From positions 55,584 to 119,583 of the forward strand of contig NZ_FOKR01000007.1 of the NCBI RefSeq assembly GCF_900112195.1: a stretch of 64,000 bases of DNA, read 5' to 3'. Both the position numbers and the translations under genes were made by a program. The stretch comes from Butyrivibrio sp. YAB3001 (GTDB taxonomy: Bacteria > Bacillota > Clostridia > Lachnospirales > Lachnospiraceae). Below are positions 1 to 8,885 of this stretch, in pieces (the first letter of the stretch is position 1; each line of letters opens with the position of its first letter). The notes under the pieces were generated by a model that was not told the origin of the DNA, made no database searches, and saw only the letters and a program-made list of their open reading frames with translations.

Positions 1-95
1 AAAGCCTTTATCTCCGCTTCATCGGTTTAAATTATTAACTTGATAAAAATTTTACGGTCTCAAGAGCAACTTGTCAACCACTTTTATTTCAAAGA
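1..95 (-). repeat. Direct repeat, T-box leader 5' part (copy 1)
   Basis: These 95 bases are identical to 18093-18187 in the same orientation and may continue beyond the left window edge. Read on the minus strand they hold a promoter (TTGACA at 77-72, TAAAAT at 54-49, 17-base spacer) and the first bases of a T-box stem I. A second T-box leader, probably with its real downstream gene, is therefore expected just left of the window. Confidence 0.9.
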
Positions 96-214
96 TTCAA
101 TATCCATATAGTAATTTTTCACTTCAGTTCTTTGACATTATAACGAAATTCTCAAAAATAATTGTTGACAGCCAAAATAAATCTCTTTATGAAAAGAATC
201 AAGAAATGTTTTTT

Positions 215-445
215 TTACTGAGTAAGGTCTTCGGGCTGGAAAAGGTTGCTCGTTTCTTTTTTGTTTTGCTTTGCTTTGGAGTTCTCTTTGGTAGCTGTTT
301 TAATAAGTTCTGGCAGCCCCTGTGCTGCATTAGTTTTTGCTTTTTCATTCGCCCCCTTTAAGATAAGCGTATATTCGGAATGTGCATATTCGTCAGGTAG
401 ATTTAAACCAATGCATATTAGACACTGATATCGATAATAATCCAA
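215..445 (-). CDS. Small hypothetical protein or gene remnant (76 aa)
   Basis: Open frame of 76 codons with a TTG start and an in-frame TAA just upstream. The composition looks coding (Lys/Glu/Ala-rich tail, one CxxC-like pair near the N-terminus). I do not recognise it. The convincing part (EYTLILKGANEKAK onward) could be the C-terminal remnant of a zinc-ribbon-like protein cut at the repeat boundary. No good ribosome binding site precedes the TTG. Confidence 0.3.
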   Translation of the reverse strand: MDYYRYQCLICIGLNLPDEYAHSEYTLILKGANEKAKTNAAQGLPELIKTATKENSKAKQNKKETSNLFQPEDLTQ

Positions 446-531
446 AATTTATAGTGTAATCTTTTAAGGGTCACTGGGTCATAGGAACAAATATCTTATA
501 CCTTCATTATGATGATGAAAATTTCTTCATT

Positions 532-3234
532 TTATTTGATTTTTTCTAATAGTTGTTTAGCTTCTTCCACTCCCTGTGATGCAGATGCAGCAAGCCATTC
601 TTTTGCCTTGTTTATGTTTTTTTCTCCAGTAAGACCACAATAGTAAAATCTACCAACATTATACTCAGCGTATTTATTTCCCTGCATTGCTGCCTTTAAA
701 TAATAATCAAATGCCAAGGAAAGATCCTTGTTTACGCCTTTACCCATTTCAAATAACTCACCTAGTTGAAGCTGCGAACGCTTATTGTTGCGTTCGTCTC
801 CGTTTTTATACCACTTAATTGCTTCCTCTATATTATTCCTTTCTTCATATATTCCGCCTAAAATATTTGGCGCAAAAGCATCACCTGCCTCATACGCTAT
901 TTCAAACCACTTAATAGCTTCTTCAAAATTATTATTCTTATTATAAATATCCCCCATCCATAATGCAGCTCCACTATTTCCTTCCTCATAGGCCTTTTCA
1001 AAGCAAGCCATTGCAGATTCATAGTTTATCTGAGTTCCATGACCTTCCATATACATGATTCCCAAAAGCACTAATGCTTCACTATCTCCTCTTTCAGCTC
1101 CGATATTATACCATTTAAATGCCTCATCATAATTCACTGGTACTATGCCATTTCCCCATTCGCCATCATAAAAAGCCCCCACTTCAATTGGCGCATAAAT
1201 ATCCCCTAGTTCGCTTGCTCTAACATAACAGTCAAATGCCATTTTATACAAAGACTTGGTGTCTTTATAGATATCCCCTAATTTATGATATGATGCCGCA
1301 TCATCTCTCTCTGCGCCTTTTTTATACCACTTAATTGCTTCCTCTAAATTATTCCTTTCTTCATATAATACGCCTAATATATAAGGTACATCAGCCTCAC
1401 CTGCACCTGCCTCATACGCTATTTCGAACCACTTAATAGCTTCTTCAAAATTCTTATTCTCATAATAGATATGCCCCACGAGAATTGCAGCTTCACTCTC
1501 TCCTTCCTCATAGGCCTTTTCGTACCACTTAATAGCTTCTTCAAAATTCTTATTCTCATTATAAATATCCCCCATCCATAATGCAGCTTCGCTCTCTCCT
1601 TCTTCATAGGCCTTTTCAAAGCAAGCCATTGCAGATTCATAGTTTATCTGAGTTCCATGACCTTCCATATACATGGTTCCCAAAAGCACTAATGCTTCGC
1701 TATCTCCTCTTTCAGCTCCGATATTATACCATTTAAATGCCTCATCATAATTCATTGGTACTATGCCATTTCCCCATTCGCCATCATAAAAAGCCCCCAC
1801 TTCAATTGGCGCATAAATATCCCCTAGTTCACTTGCTCTAACATAACAGTCAAATGCCATTTTATACAAAGACTTGGTGTCTTTATAGATATCCCCTAAT
1901 CTATGATATGATGCCGCATCCTCTCTCTCTGCGCCTTTTTTATACCAAATAATGGCGGTATCAATATCATTTTTATTGATATAATATCCCCCCAACTTTT
2001 CAATAGCCCGAAAACACCCTCCATTTGCGGATTTTTTTAACCACTCAAGCCGTATATGTTCATTTTTTTCAACCACCTCACCGTTTTTATATAACTCCGA
2101 CAATTCATTTTGTGCAAATAAGTCACCTTCATTTGCCATGAAATGAACCTCATTGATTACCTCTGTAATAATACTAATACGTTTATCAGAATTCTTTTTA
2201 TAAGTGTATGCTGTGTTCAATTTGCATAAAGGATCACCTAGTGCAGTTCCCTTTTTTCGCCAATGTATAGCTTTTTCTCGATCCTTTAAATTCACAGCGG
2301 ATCCATGAGTATATAGTTCTTCAAGATGATACATTGCTCTTGGATTTCCGGATTCTGCAAGTTTGTTAAACATCACAAGCGCTTCGATTATTTTACAATC
2401 AAGAAGTTTTTGCTCAGCATCTTTAATATCATAATCATCTACTGAATGATTTATGATAGACTCTTTTTCTTCCAATTCAATGACAAAATCCGTATCCAAT
2501 ACACCACTGTTGTTTTTTGTATATTTGACAAGAAGATAATCAACTCCTGCAATTTCGACTTCACGCTTTACGGATTCTTTTATCTCCAATTTAGTATTAT
2601 TACTAAGTTCAAAATCATCAATGTCCTGATATATTTTGTCAGACCACTCCTGTGTGTCTATTGTTCCATCTACAGCGCATTGTTCCATAAAGCATCTATA
2701 AACTACTTTAGGAGCCTTCAATTTACTAATCTGATGATTCTCTAATGATCCGGATGGAATTTTCTGGTTTAACGCGATCAGAACACCCCTGTTATAATCC
2801 CGGACCTTACTTGGAACATTTCCATTTTCATTTCTGTATTCACCTAAAAACAAGGCAAGAATCTCACCATCATAGTCATCTATTTGTTCTAGAGCACTTT
2901 GTTCCTCTAAATCTAAGACGCACATCCTATATAGATTTTTTATAGCATTACTATTCTTCGTAACCGCATCTATAACAGCATCTAGTTGCTCGTGAGATTT
3001 CCGATAGTTCTTAACATAAACAGACATAAAAAGCTGTTGTAACTTAGCCAATGATTTAATGCCCCTAACTAAATACTTCTTTCCGTCTTGATTTAAGGTA
3101 ATAGCATGAAAGAACGTCTTATACCATTTTTCTGTCTTTATTTTCTCAAAATCTTTCTCTTGAGCGGAAAAAACTTCATTTGCAGCTTCTATTAAATCCT
3201 TATCTGACATCAGTTCAGCATTGTACTCAATCAT
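532..3234 (-). CDS. Sel1-repeat protein with conserved N-terminal adaptor-like domain (900 aa)
   Basis: Residues 1-250 form a domain shared with the 4192-5997 product (for example KTEKWY..FFHAITLNQDG near residue 40 and CAVDGTIDTQEW near 190). The second stretch, an acidic segment followed by helices, looks loosely TerB-like. From about residue 270 to the end there are many Sel1/TPR-like helical repeats (EAIKWYKKGAERxD, AxxxLGxxYxxG), usually protein-protein scaffolds. About 420 bases of the repeat region are copied almost exactly 618 bases apart (around 917-1337 and 1535-1955), so the array grew recently. The ATG at 3234 follows AAAGGTGG; a GTG three codons upstream is less likely. No signal peptide or membrane segment, so probably cytoplasmic. 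Last gene of the module; function unknown. Confidence 0.85.
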   Translation of the reverse strand: MIEYNAELMSDKDLIEAANEVFSAQEKDFEKIKTEKWYKTFFHAITLNQDGKKYLVRGIKSLAKLQQLFMSVYVKNYRKSHEQLDAVIDAVTKNSNAIKNLYRMCVLDLEEQSALEQIDDYDGEILALFLGEYRNENGNVPSKVRDYNRGVLIALNQKIPSGSLENHQISKLKAPKVVYRCFMEQCAVDGTIDTQEWSDKIYQDIDDFELSNNTKLEIKESVKREVEIAGVDYLLVKYTKNNSGVLDTDFVIELEEKESIINHSVDDYDIKDAEQKLLDCKIIEALVMFNKLAESGNPRAMYHLEELYTHGSAVNLKDREKAIHWRKKGTALGDPLCKLNTAYTYKKNSDKRISIITEVINEVHFMANEGDLFAQNELSELYKNGEVVEKNEHIRLEWLKKSANGGCFRAIEKLGGYYINKNDIDTAIIWYKKGAEREDAASYHRLGDIYKDTKSLYKMAFDCYVRASELGDIYAPIEVGAFYDGEWGNGIVPMNYDEAFKWYNIGAERGDSEALVLLGTMYMEGHGTQINYESAMACFEKAYEEGESEAALWMGDIYNENKNFEEAIKWYEKAYEEGESEAAILVGHIYYENKNFEEAIKWFEIAYEAGAGEADVPYILGVLYEERNNLEEAIKWYKKGAERDDAASYHKLGDIYKDTKSLYKMAFDCYVRASELGDIYAPIEVGAFYDGEWGNGIVPVNYDEAFKWYNIGAERGDSEALVLLGIMYMEGHGTQINYESAMACFEKAYEEGNSGAALWMGDIYNKNNNFEEAIKWFEIAYEAGDAFAPNILGGIYEERNNIEEAIKWYKNGDERNNKRSQLQLGELFEMGKGVNKDLSLAFDYYLKAAMQGNKYAEYNVGRFYYCGLTGEKNINKAKEWLAASASQGVEEAKQLLEKIK
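917..1955 (-). repeat. Recent internal duplication in the Sel1 array, 618-base period
   Basis: The block at about 917-1337 reappears at about 1535-1955 with only a few mismatches, an offset of 618 bases (206 codons) that keeps the frame. This is much closer than normal divergence between Sel1 units and marks a recent in-frame duplication that lengthened the scaffold. Confidence 0.8.
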
Positions 3235-3246
3235 TTTTACCACCTT

Positions 3247-3297
3247 TCAGAATTTTAGTTTACTAACATCTGCCATAGTAGCCTTCTTTTTCTCTAT
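3247..3297 (-). pseudogene. 3' tail remnant of a second copy of the 6012-7493 gene
   Basis: On the minus strand this stretch reads EKKKATMADVSKLKF and a stop, closely matching the end of the 6012-7493 protein (EKMKAATADVSNLKF, stop). It lies at the same place relative to the next gene (stop, then an AAAGGTGG ribosome binding site, then the start of a shared-domain gene). It shows that a two-gene unit was duplicated in tandem and that one copy of the first gene was later lost except for its last codons. Confidence 0.75.
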
Positions 3298-3790
3298 TAT
3301 AAAAGGGCAAGATAAGAATCCGAGCCTATGCTTACCTCTTTTTGTGGTTTTTGGTACCAATGAGTCATTATACTAAAAACCAAATTTGTTTGTTATCCAT
3401 AATAATATGTCCCTTTATAATCTATTCAGAAAGTACTAAGCTTATTATCATGAATAAAAAGGCTGTCACATGCCGCATAAAACTATTCCATAGTATTCTT
3501 TCAATGAAACCAGATAGTTTAGTGAACACATATCTTATCATTTCATCCTTCAATTACTGTTGCATTGTTACATATATCGCGGTAAAATAACATATGATAT
3601 ATAAAAACATAATTCTTCATGCTAAAAAACCATTACGCTCTAACAATTATCATCAGACAAAGAGATTATATTCTAAATCTATGAAGTAGGCACTTTGAAA
3701 GCATTTTTGCCTAAAAAAGCTAATAGATATCTAAAGCTATCCCTTTTTCTCCACTGCAAATTTTTCATCAGGAAAGGAGGCATTTACCAT
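3298..3790. other. About 490 bases without a recognisable gene
   Basis: AT-rich stretch between the module remnant and the small plus-strand gene. It presumably contains the promoters of both, but I see no convincing conserved site or stable hairpin. Confidence 0.5.
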
Positions 3791-4000
3791 ATGGAAAAAG
3801 ATGTTGCTTCATTTATCGACTTGTTTAAGCACTTAGATAAAGAATCCGAGCAAGGAACTCTTAAAAAATCGGATGTTCAACAAGCATTTAACAAGTTTAG
3901 ATTGTTAACAAACGATAGCACTCTCCAAAAGTACTTTAGTGATCAAGAAGTAAAGTCAATTGGAGCTAGATTATCAACAATGCTTTCAAAATTTAGTTGA
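3791..4000 (+). CDS. Small hypothetical protein (69 aa)
   Basis: The ATG at 3791 follows a very strong ribosome binding site (AGGAAAGGAGG, 10 bases upstream), which favours it over the start 32 codons earlier. The protein is small, charged and helical, with a Lys/Asp/Glu-rich N-terminal half (DLFKHLDKESEQ) and a C-terminal EVKSIGARLSTML. I do not recognise it. It is the only plus-strand gene in the first 16 kb and lies between the two shared-domain paralogues, followed by its own terminator. It could be a dedicated regulator, immunity or trigger protein for the neighbours; that is inference from position only. Confidence 0.65.
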   Translation: MEKDVASFIDLFKHLDKESEQGTLKKSDVQQAFNKFRLLTNDSTLQKYFSDQEVKSIGARLSTMLSKFS

Positions 4001-4045
4001 TATTGTAAACATCCTGAAAGTCTCATGCTCAAACAACTACTCTAG

Positions 4046-4074
4046 AGGGCGGTGGTTTTTACCGCCGCCTTTTC
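4046..4074 (+). terminator. Rho-independent terminator of the 69-aa gene
   Basis: GGCGGT / ACCGCC stem with a T-rich loop followed by CCTTTTC, 46 bases after the stop of the small plus-strand gene. Confidence 0.6.
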
Positions 4075-4191
4075 AAAGTGTATCGTACAGATGCCACCCG
4101 CTATCTCTCTTATCCATTCAGAATTTCATATACGACAACTTAAATAACATAGTACCTACGAGTTTACAATTAAATAACTGAAACTTCGCAG

Positions 4192-5997
4192 TTAAATAAC
4201 ACATTGAATTTCTTGGATCATTTTTATCCAAGCCACATTTCTAGATTCCTCTAATGGAATCAGTATTTTTGTATCATTATTCTTTCTTTCAGAGAAGAAA
4301 CCACGCATTGTTAGATTTTTCGTCTTAGGGTCATAAGTCATTTGTTCTATTTCCCCATAATAAACAAATACTTTTTCAAATGCATAATTAAATGACATCC
4401 CCTCAGTTGTGAACACATATCCTGCACTCCCATTTTGACGAATAGAAGTATCAATAAAGCCAATTACATCTTTTTCGCGCACTTTAACAGCATATTTTGC
4501 CAAAGCATTTTTCAGTTTCTTATGTTTAATCTCATAATCGGTTCCAAAGTCCTTAACCATATAAGCTGAATCAGACCCACGACGTATCTCATCAATATAT
4601 TCTCCGATTATTCTCTCAATTTCATATTCTGTTGATGTATTATAGCCCCCTAACTCATTAATAAAGTTCTCCAAGCCTTTTCTAAACGCTCGAATACAGT
4701 GTTTATTTTTATCAATCCGCTTTATTTTGACATTATCGTCACCGTTTACCTTATTTCCAGCTTCATTAAACCATTCGACATTGTATGCACATATTTCTAA
4801 TCCAAATTCATTCTCGGTAGCGAATTTTACTTTGTCAATAGGAACAACTGCAATTAATCCATCGATAAATACAAAATATGCATCATTTGTTAAAATAAGA
4901 AAATACTCACTGTGTTCTTCACCATTGTCATACATTTCTTCGATTTTAATACCAATGACAAATCCGTTCTCTCTAGATTTAGAATGTAGCACACTTCCAT
5001 GTAAAAGTTTGTTTGATATAGTCATGAAATCAGTATCATCTGTAATTTCTTTATTTAATATTTGAATTGTTACAAGGTTGGCTAAGAAGCCATAGTTCCA
5101 TGCCTGCATCACTGTATAGGAAGCATCTATGAAAAAACGATCAAATTCAACTGCTGCCATATACAATGAGTGTTCATCACATGGTTTACCAACTTGAGAA
5201 TTTTGTATTTTAGGCTGGTAGTCTTGATTATTGCCTTCAATTTGAATAATAAAATCTGAATCAGTTATTCCATCATCTTTATTGTATTTTTCAAGAAGAT
5301 AATCTACTCCCGCAGTTTCAACCTCACGCTTTACAGATTCTTTAATCTCACGTTTCGAATTGTCACTCAATTCAAAATCTCTAATATCTTCATATATCTT
5401 GTCACACCATTCTTGTGTATCTATAGTTCCATCTACAGCGCATTGTTCCATAAAACATCTATATACTACCTTCGGTGCATTTAACTTACTAAGCTGATGG
5501 TTATCCAGCGCTCCAGATGGAACTTTTTGATTTAATGCAAGCAAAACTCCTTTATTGTACCCCTGAACTGATTGGGGAACCAATCCATTTTCATCCCTAT
5601 ATTCGCCCAAAAACAAAGCTAATATTTTCGCATCAAAATCATCAAGTTGCTCTAAGGAGCTTTGTTCCTCAAGACACAAGACACATTTTCCATACAGTTT
5701 TTTTATAGCCTCACTGTTTTTGGTTACAGCAGCTATAACATCATCAAGCTGCTCATGAGATTTTCTATAGTTCTTAACATAAACATTCATGAAAAGTTGC
5801 TGCAATTTTGCCAACGACTTAATGCCTCGAACTGCATACTTCGTCCCATCCTGATTTAAAGTAATTGCATGAAAGAATGTATGGTACCATTTTTCCGTTT
5901 TAATCTTCTCAAAATCCTTCTCTTGAGCTGAAAAAACTATATTTGCAGCTTCTATTAAATCCTTATCAGACATCAATTCGGCATTGTACTCAACCAT
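4192..5997 (-). CDS. Shared N-terminal domain protein with a different C-terminus (601 aa)
   Basis: Residues 1-250 are a close paralogue of the Sel1-repeat protein N-terminus (same KTEKWY, FFHAITLNQDG, GEYRDENG and CAVDGTIDTQEW stretches). The remaining ~350 residues are unrelated to Sel1: a mixed alpha/beta region (270-430), a helical stretch, then a C-terminal segment (about 515-600: GFIDTSIRQNGSAGYVFTTE ... IEQMTYD) that resembles bacterial PH-like folds. That fold guess is by pattern only. ATG after AGGTGGAAACGTT. It starts 14 bases after the upstream gene stop, so the two are co-transcribed. No signal peptide. Function unknown; a shared sensor with exchangeable output domains is the simplest reading. 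Confidence 0.85.
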   Translation of the reverse strand: MVEYNAELMSDKDLIEAANIVFSAQEKDFEKIKTEKWYHTFFHAITLNQDGTKYAVRGIKSLAKLQQLFMNVYVKNYRKSHEQLDDVIAAVTKNSEAIKKLYGKCVLCLEEQSSLEQLDDFDAKILALFLGEYRDENGLVPQSVQGYNKGVLLALNQKVPSGALDNHQLSKLNAPKVVYRCFMEQCAVDGTIDTQEWCDKIYEDIRDFELSDNSKREIKESVKREVETAGVDYLLEKYNKDDGITDSDFIIQIEGNNQDYQPKIQNSQVGKPCDEHSLYMAAVEFDRFFIDASYTVMQAWNYGFLANLVTIQILNKEITDDTDFMTISNKLLHGSVLHSKSRENGFVIGIKIEEMYDNGEEHSEYFLILTNDAYFVFIDGLIAVVPIDKVKFATENEFGLEICAYNVEWFNEAGNKVNGDDNVKIKRIDKNKHCIRAFRKGLENFINELGGYNTSTEYEIERIIGEYIDEIRRGSDSAYMVKDFGTDYEIKHKKLKNALAKYAVKVREKDVIGFIDTSIRQNGSAGYVFTTEGMSFNYAFEKVFVYYGEIEQMTYDPKTKNLTMRGFFSERKNNDTKILIPLEESRNVAWIKMIQEIQCVI

Positions 5998-6011
5998 AAC
6001 GTTTCCACCTT

Positions 6012-7493
6012 TCAGAATTTTAGATTGCTAACATCTGCAGTAGCAGCCTTCATTTTCTCAATTTTTGTATCTGTGTTGTCATTAATTTCGGCGACTTCTT
6101 GTATGATTTTCTTTTCCAATAAAGCTGTATTAGCAACTTCTCCACTGGCAATCGCTAATTCCATTCTACCTTTTCTTGCTGCCATATATAAATCAGCTCC
6201 CACAGCAATAGTGAACCGGCCAATACCGACAAAATTTACCCTTAAAATAAACTTCCCTCCAAAAGCAGCAACATTCCCACATGACTCAATTCCTGCTCTA
6301 ATAGCAGCATCCCCTATATCAACTGCGCAAAATGTTCCGGAAGCCACCGTCATCATTCTAACAATTGTGCGATTGTTAACTGGTAAAAGGCGTTTCCACT
6401 CTATTTCCATAAGAGACCGCTTAACACGCATTTGCTCTATGAATCTGCGTATAAAAAAGAAAGCCCTAACAACAATTTCATTAATTACTACTGGAATCGC
6501 CTGACGTTTAAGTTCCTTCTTTATGGCCAACTCAGTCCTCATGTCAAATTTACTGCTCGCTCCATCAAATAGATTATTGAACACCCCTAAATCCAATTGG
6601 CTCTTCCCCGAACCAATTCCGTTCTGAAAAGCTTTTCTCAAGTTTTCTGCAAATGCAGTGTCTTGAAAGCAAGGCAGTGCAGATAATTCCTTTAGTGTTG
6701 ACATAACCGTACCAGGAATGCCAGCACCATCATTTCCCACCTTTACGGAAGATATGCTCCCCGCCATATCGCTTATCAAATGTCCTTTTCGATTCTTTAG
6801 GGTCTTCGCAACATTAAAAAACCAATTTATAATTCCTGCAAAAACCTTCCCAAAGGCTTTATCACTTACAAAGTTTCCATATTTATTAACCGTAACTGGT
6901 AATGTGATTATTTCCCCAGATGAAGGATGATACTTTGCAGTTCCAGTAAACTGAACAATAATGCAACTAATCATTCCTACAAGCGTAGGGTGATGGCAAA
7001 AATCATCCAAGCGATGAGAAGTTGGACTCACCCCGGACCCTGCAAAATTCCAGCCAGTATCTCCTGGTAACACATATAATTCTTCAAGGAATTCAACAGC
7101 GGAAATATGGCTGTCGGGCTTTCTTTTTATCCACTTTCCTGTCTTATCCACACCATCACACCACTTAGCATAACCTGAATGTTTTTTTGCGTATGCAACT
7201 ATCTTTTTGGCTATCTCTTCGCTTGCTTTTCCTTTAGCCTTTCGAAAATCCCATTCCCCAACCCAAAAAGAATCTATGAGACCAGCGATTATTCCGCTAC
7301 TAACAGCAAGTGCATAATCATATCCATCTGCTTGATTTGTCAAATTCTCAATTTCATCATATGCGTCATTAAGATCGTCTAAAAATTTCTGTTCTTTCTC
7401 AGTAAGTGGATTTTTAGCTTCTGCATCATCAGGTATTACTAAAGTATACTTCACCCTAAAATCATCAACCGAATTCTGATATTTATATTCCAT
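6012..7493 (-). CDS. Hypothetical partner protein with hydrophobic, Gly-rich segments (493 aa)
   Basis: First gene of the module. N-terminal ~60 residues are acidic and helical, then YALAVSSGIIAGLIDSFWVG (about 75-95) and later hydrophobic stretches (VGMISCIIVQF near 180; IPVVINEIVVRAFFFIRRF near 340; GRFTIAVGADLYMAARKGR near 445) suggest membrane association, though none is a clean long transmembrane helix. ATG at 7493 after AAGAGGTGG is preferred over the GTG two codons earlier. I do not recognise a catalytic motif. Its last residues are duplicated upstream of the Sel1-repeat gene, showing it normally precedes a shared-domain gene. A pore or membrane effector is possible but unproven. Confidence 0.8.
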   Translation of the reverse strand: MEYKYQNSVDDFRVKYTLVIPDDAEAKNPLTEKEQKFLDDLNDAYDEIENLTNQADGYDYALAVSSGIIAGLIDSFWVGEWDFRKAKGKASEEIAKKIVAYAKKHSGYAKWCDGVDKTGKWIKRKPDSHISAVEFLEELYVLPGDTGWNFAGSGVSPTSHRLDDFCHHPTLVGMISCIIVQFTGTAKYHPSSGEIITLPVTVNKYGNFVSDKAFGKVFAGIINWFFNVAKTLKNRKGHLISDMAGSISSVKVGNDGAGIPGTVMSTLKELSALPCFQDTAFAENLRKAFQNGIGSGKSQLDLGVFNNLFDGASSKFDMRTELAIKKELKRQAIPVVINEIVVRAFFFIRRFIEQMRVKRSLMEIEWKRLLPVNNRTIVRMMTVASGTFCAVDIGDAAIRAGIESCGNVAAFGGKFILRVNFVGIGRFTIAVGADLYMAARKGRMELAIASGEVANTALLEKKIIQEVAEINDNTDTKIEKMKAATADVSNLKF

Positions 7494-7592
7494 AACCACC
7501 TCTTAAGCCAAGTGCATTGTTCCATAAAAGGTCTACTACACATACTAAGAAGATTATTCAGTGATAGCAATTCATATTCTATATCTTGTTAG

Positions 7593-8543
7593 TTAGAGTA
7601 CTTTTATCCTGTCTCCCTGGCTTCTCAACCACATATCAATTCCATCGCCAAATACTTCTGCCTCAATGACATACTTCCCTTCGTCTTCACTAATGATTTT
7701 TGCTGTAGGTAGCCGATCAAGCACTGCCTCGACTGCATAACCGGTATATTCAAACTTTACTTTTCTCAGCTTACCGCCATACATGAACTGAATGCGTTTC
7801 CTATATTCGCCTTCCTCAAACTTATTTCTGTAAGGAGTGCTAAAATGCTCGTCTGTTATGCTGAGTTTACGGATTCTATCAATCCTATATATTGTAGGAA
7901 AAGCATCGTTTGGATCTGCAAAAGCTTCTTCCCTATTGATGTTCCTGATTCGGCCTGCAAGATAGAAATAAAATTCGGAGAACATGATTGCCAATGGCTC
8001 TACTTCCCTATGCTTTGGTGTATGCCCTTGAACTCCTTGATAATCAAACTCAATTACATATTGGGAAGATATTGCATTTCCAAGGAGCATCATCTTATCC
8101 AGAACCTTTTGTTTATTGGTCAGCTCAACATAATGGAACCGCTCATTCCTCATGAGATCAGTTACTTGTTTTTGATTCTTTATTGGAACGCAGCACTCTA
8201 TTAGTCGATCCAGGATGTTACCCATTTCTTTTTTTGAAAAAGCTCTACTGCTCAGGATAATTTTACATATTGCAATAATTTCATCATTTGTTAGTTTAAG
8301 GTTGTCCGCCTGTTCTATCCGGTATCCTTTTATGGAATAGTCATAAATCAGATTGTTCGGAATACCATCTGTCACAGCCTGGTTATCGAGAAACAGCCTA
8401 ATCTGTTCGATGTCTCTTTGAATGCTCTTTTCTGACACTCCAAAGCGTGCTGCTTCTTCTGCTTTATAGATAATTCTTCCATTCATGAGCCTTGAATAGA
8501 TTGACAAAGCTCTACTGCTTTTTCCCTCTCGTTCTTCTAGCAT
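7593..8543 (-). CDS. WYL-domain transcriptional regulator (316 aa)
   Basis: N-terminal winged helix (AARFGVSEKSIQRDIEQIRLF, about residues 25-50), then a WYL domain with the usual features: VIEFDYQG, REVEPLAIMF, FYLAGRI and YRIDRI, and a C-terminal WYL extension (VLDRLPTAKI, WLRSQGDRIKVL). WYL proteins are ligand-sensing regulators common in phage-defence and stress loci. The open frame extends 67 codons further upstream, but that part contains a clear terminator, and the ATG at 8543 is preceded by AGGTGTGGAA, so I take it as the start. It lies about 100 bases upstream of the module in the same direction and probably controls it. Confidence 0.85.
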   Translation of the reverse strand: MLEEREGKSSRALSIYSRLMNGRIIYKAEEAARFGVSEKSIQRDIEQIRLFLDNQAVTDGIPNNLIYDYSIKGYRIEQADNLKLTNDEIIAICKIILSSRAFSKKEMGNILDRLIECCVPIKNQKQVTDLMRNERFHYVELTNKQKVLDKMMLLGNAISSQYVIEFDYQGVQGHTPKHREVEPLAIMFSEFYFYLAGRIRNINREEAFADPNDAFPTIYRIDRIRKLSITDEHFSTPYRNKFEEGEYRKRIQFMYGGKLRKVKFEYTGYAVEAVLDRLPTAKIISEDEGKYVIEAEVFGDGIDMWLRSQGDRIKVL

Positions 8544-8621
8544 TTCCACACCTGTTTTTGTTTTAATAGTAGCAACTACATTGGACACATGTTGACCTTT
8601 ATTGCAAATGTCATAAGATAT

Positions 8622-8651
8622 AAAAAAACGGGAATTCCACAAGGAATCCCC
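8622..8651 (-). terminator. Rho-independent terminator upstream of the WYL gene
   Basis: On the minus strand GGGGATTCC and GGAATTCCC form a stem with a TTGT loop, followed by G and seven T. It ends transcription coming from the ADP-ribose genes or attenuates the WYL leader. Its position inside the apparent N-terminal extension of the WYL frame argues against that extension being translated. Confidence 0.8.
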
Positions 8652-8885
8652 ACTTCTTATTATACCACCGTCGGTCCTATATATTATATAATCACGGATG
8701 TTATTTATTAAATTAACATTATTATCCATATGGTTATTCGTCATCGCAACAGTCCTTAGAACTTTCTCAAAATCACTGTCAAATCCCCTGAATTAGTCCG
8801 AAACTATCTGATTTTGATGCTTTTCAGATTGAATCCCTGTGATGTAAGCACCGAAGGTTTGTTTGTATTTTCGGCGATTTCACAT

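Noticed and set aside
71-361. 96-codon plus-strand frame at the left edge
   Set aside because: It starts in the duplicated T-box promoter and has a low-complexity Phe/Cys-rich translation without a ribosome binding site.
917-1955. Long repeats in the first gene as CRISPR or a composite transposon
   Set aside because: The repeats stay in frame and encode Sel1 helices; no inverted ends.
6025-6504. 159-codon plus-strand frame
   Set aside because: Complement of the 493-aa protein gene; Ser/Ile/Thr-rich shadow without a site.
7593-8744. 67-codon N-terminal extension of the WYL protein
   Set aside because: It contains a strong rho-independent terminator and no ribosome binding site; the start at 8543 has one.
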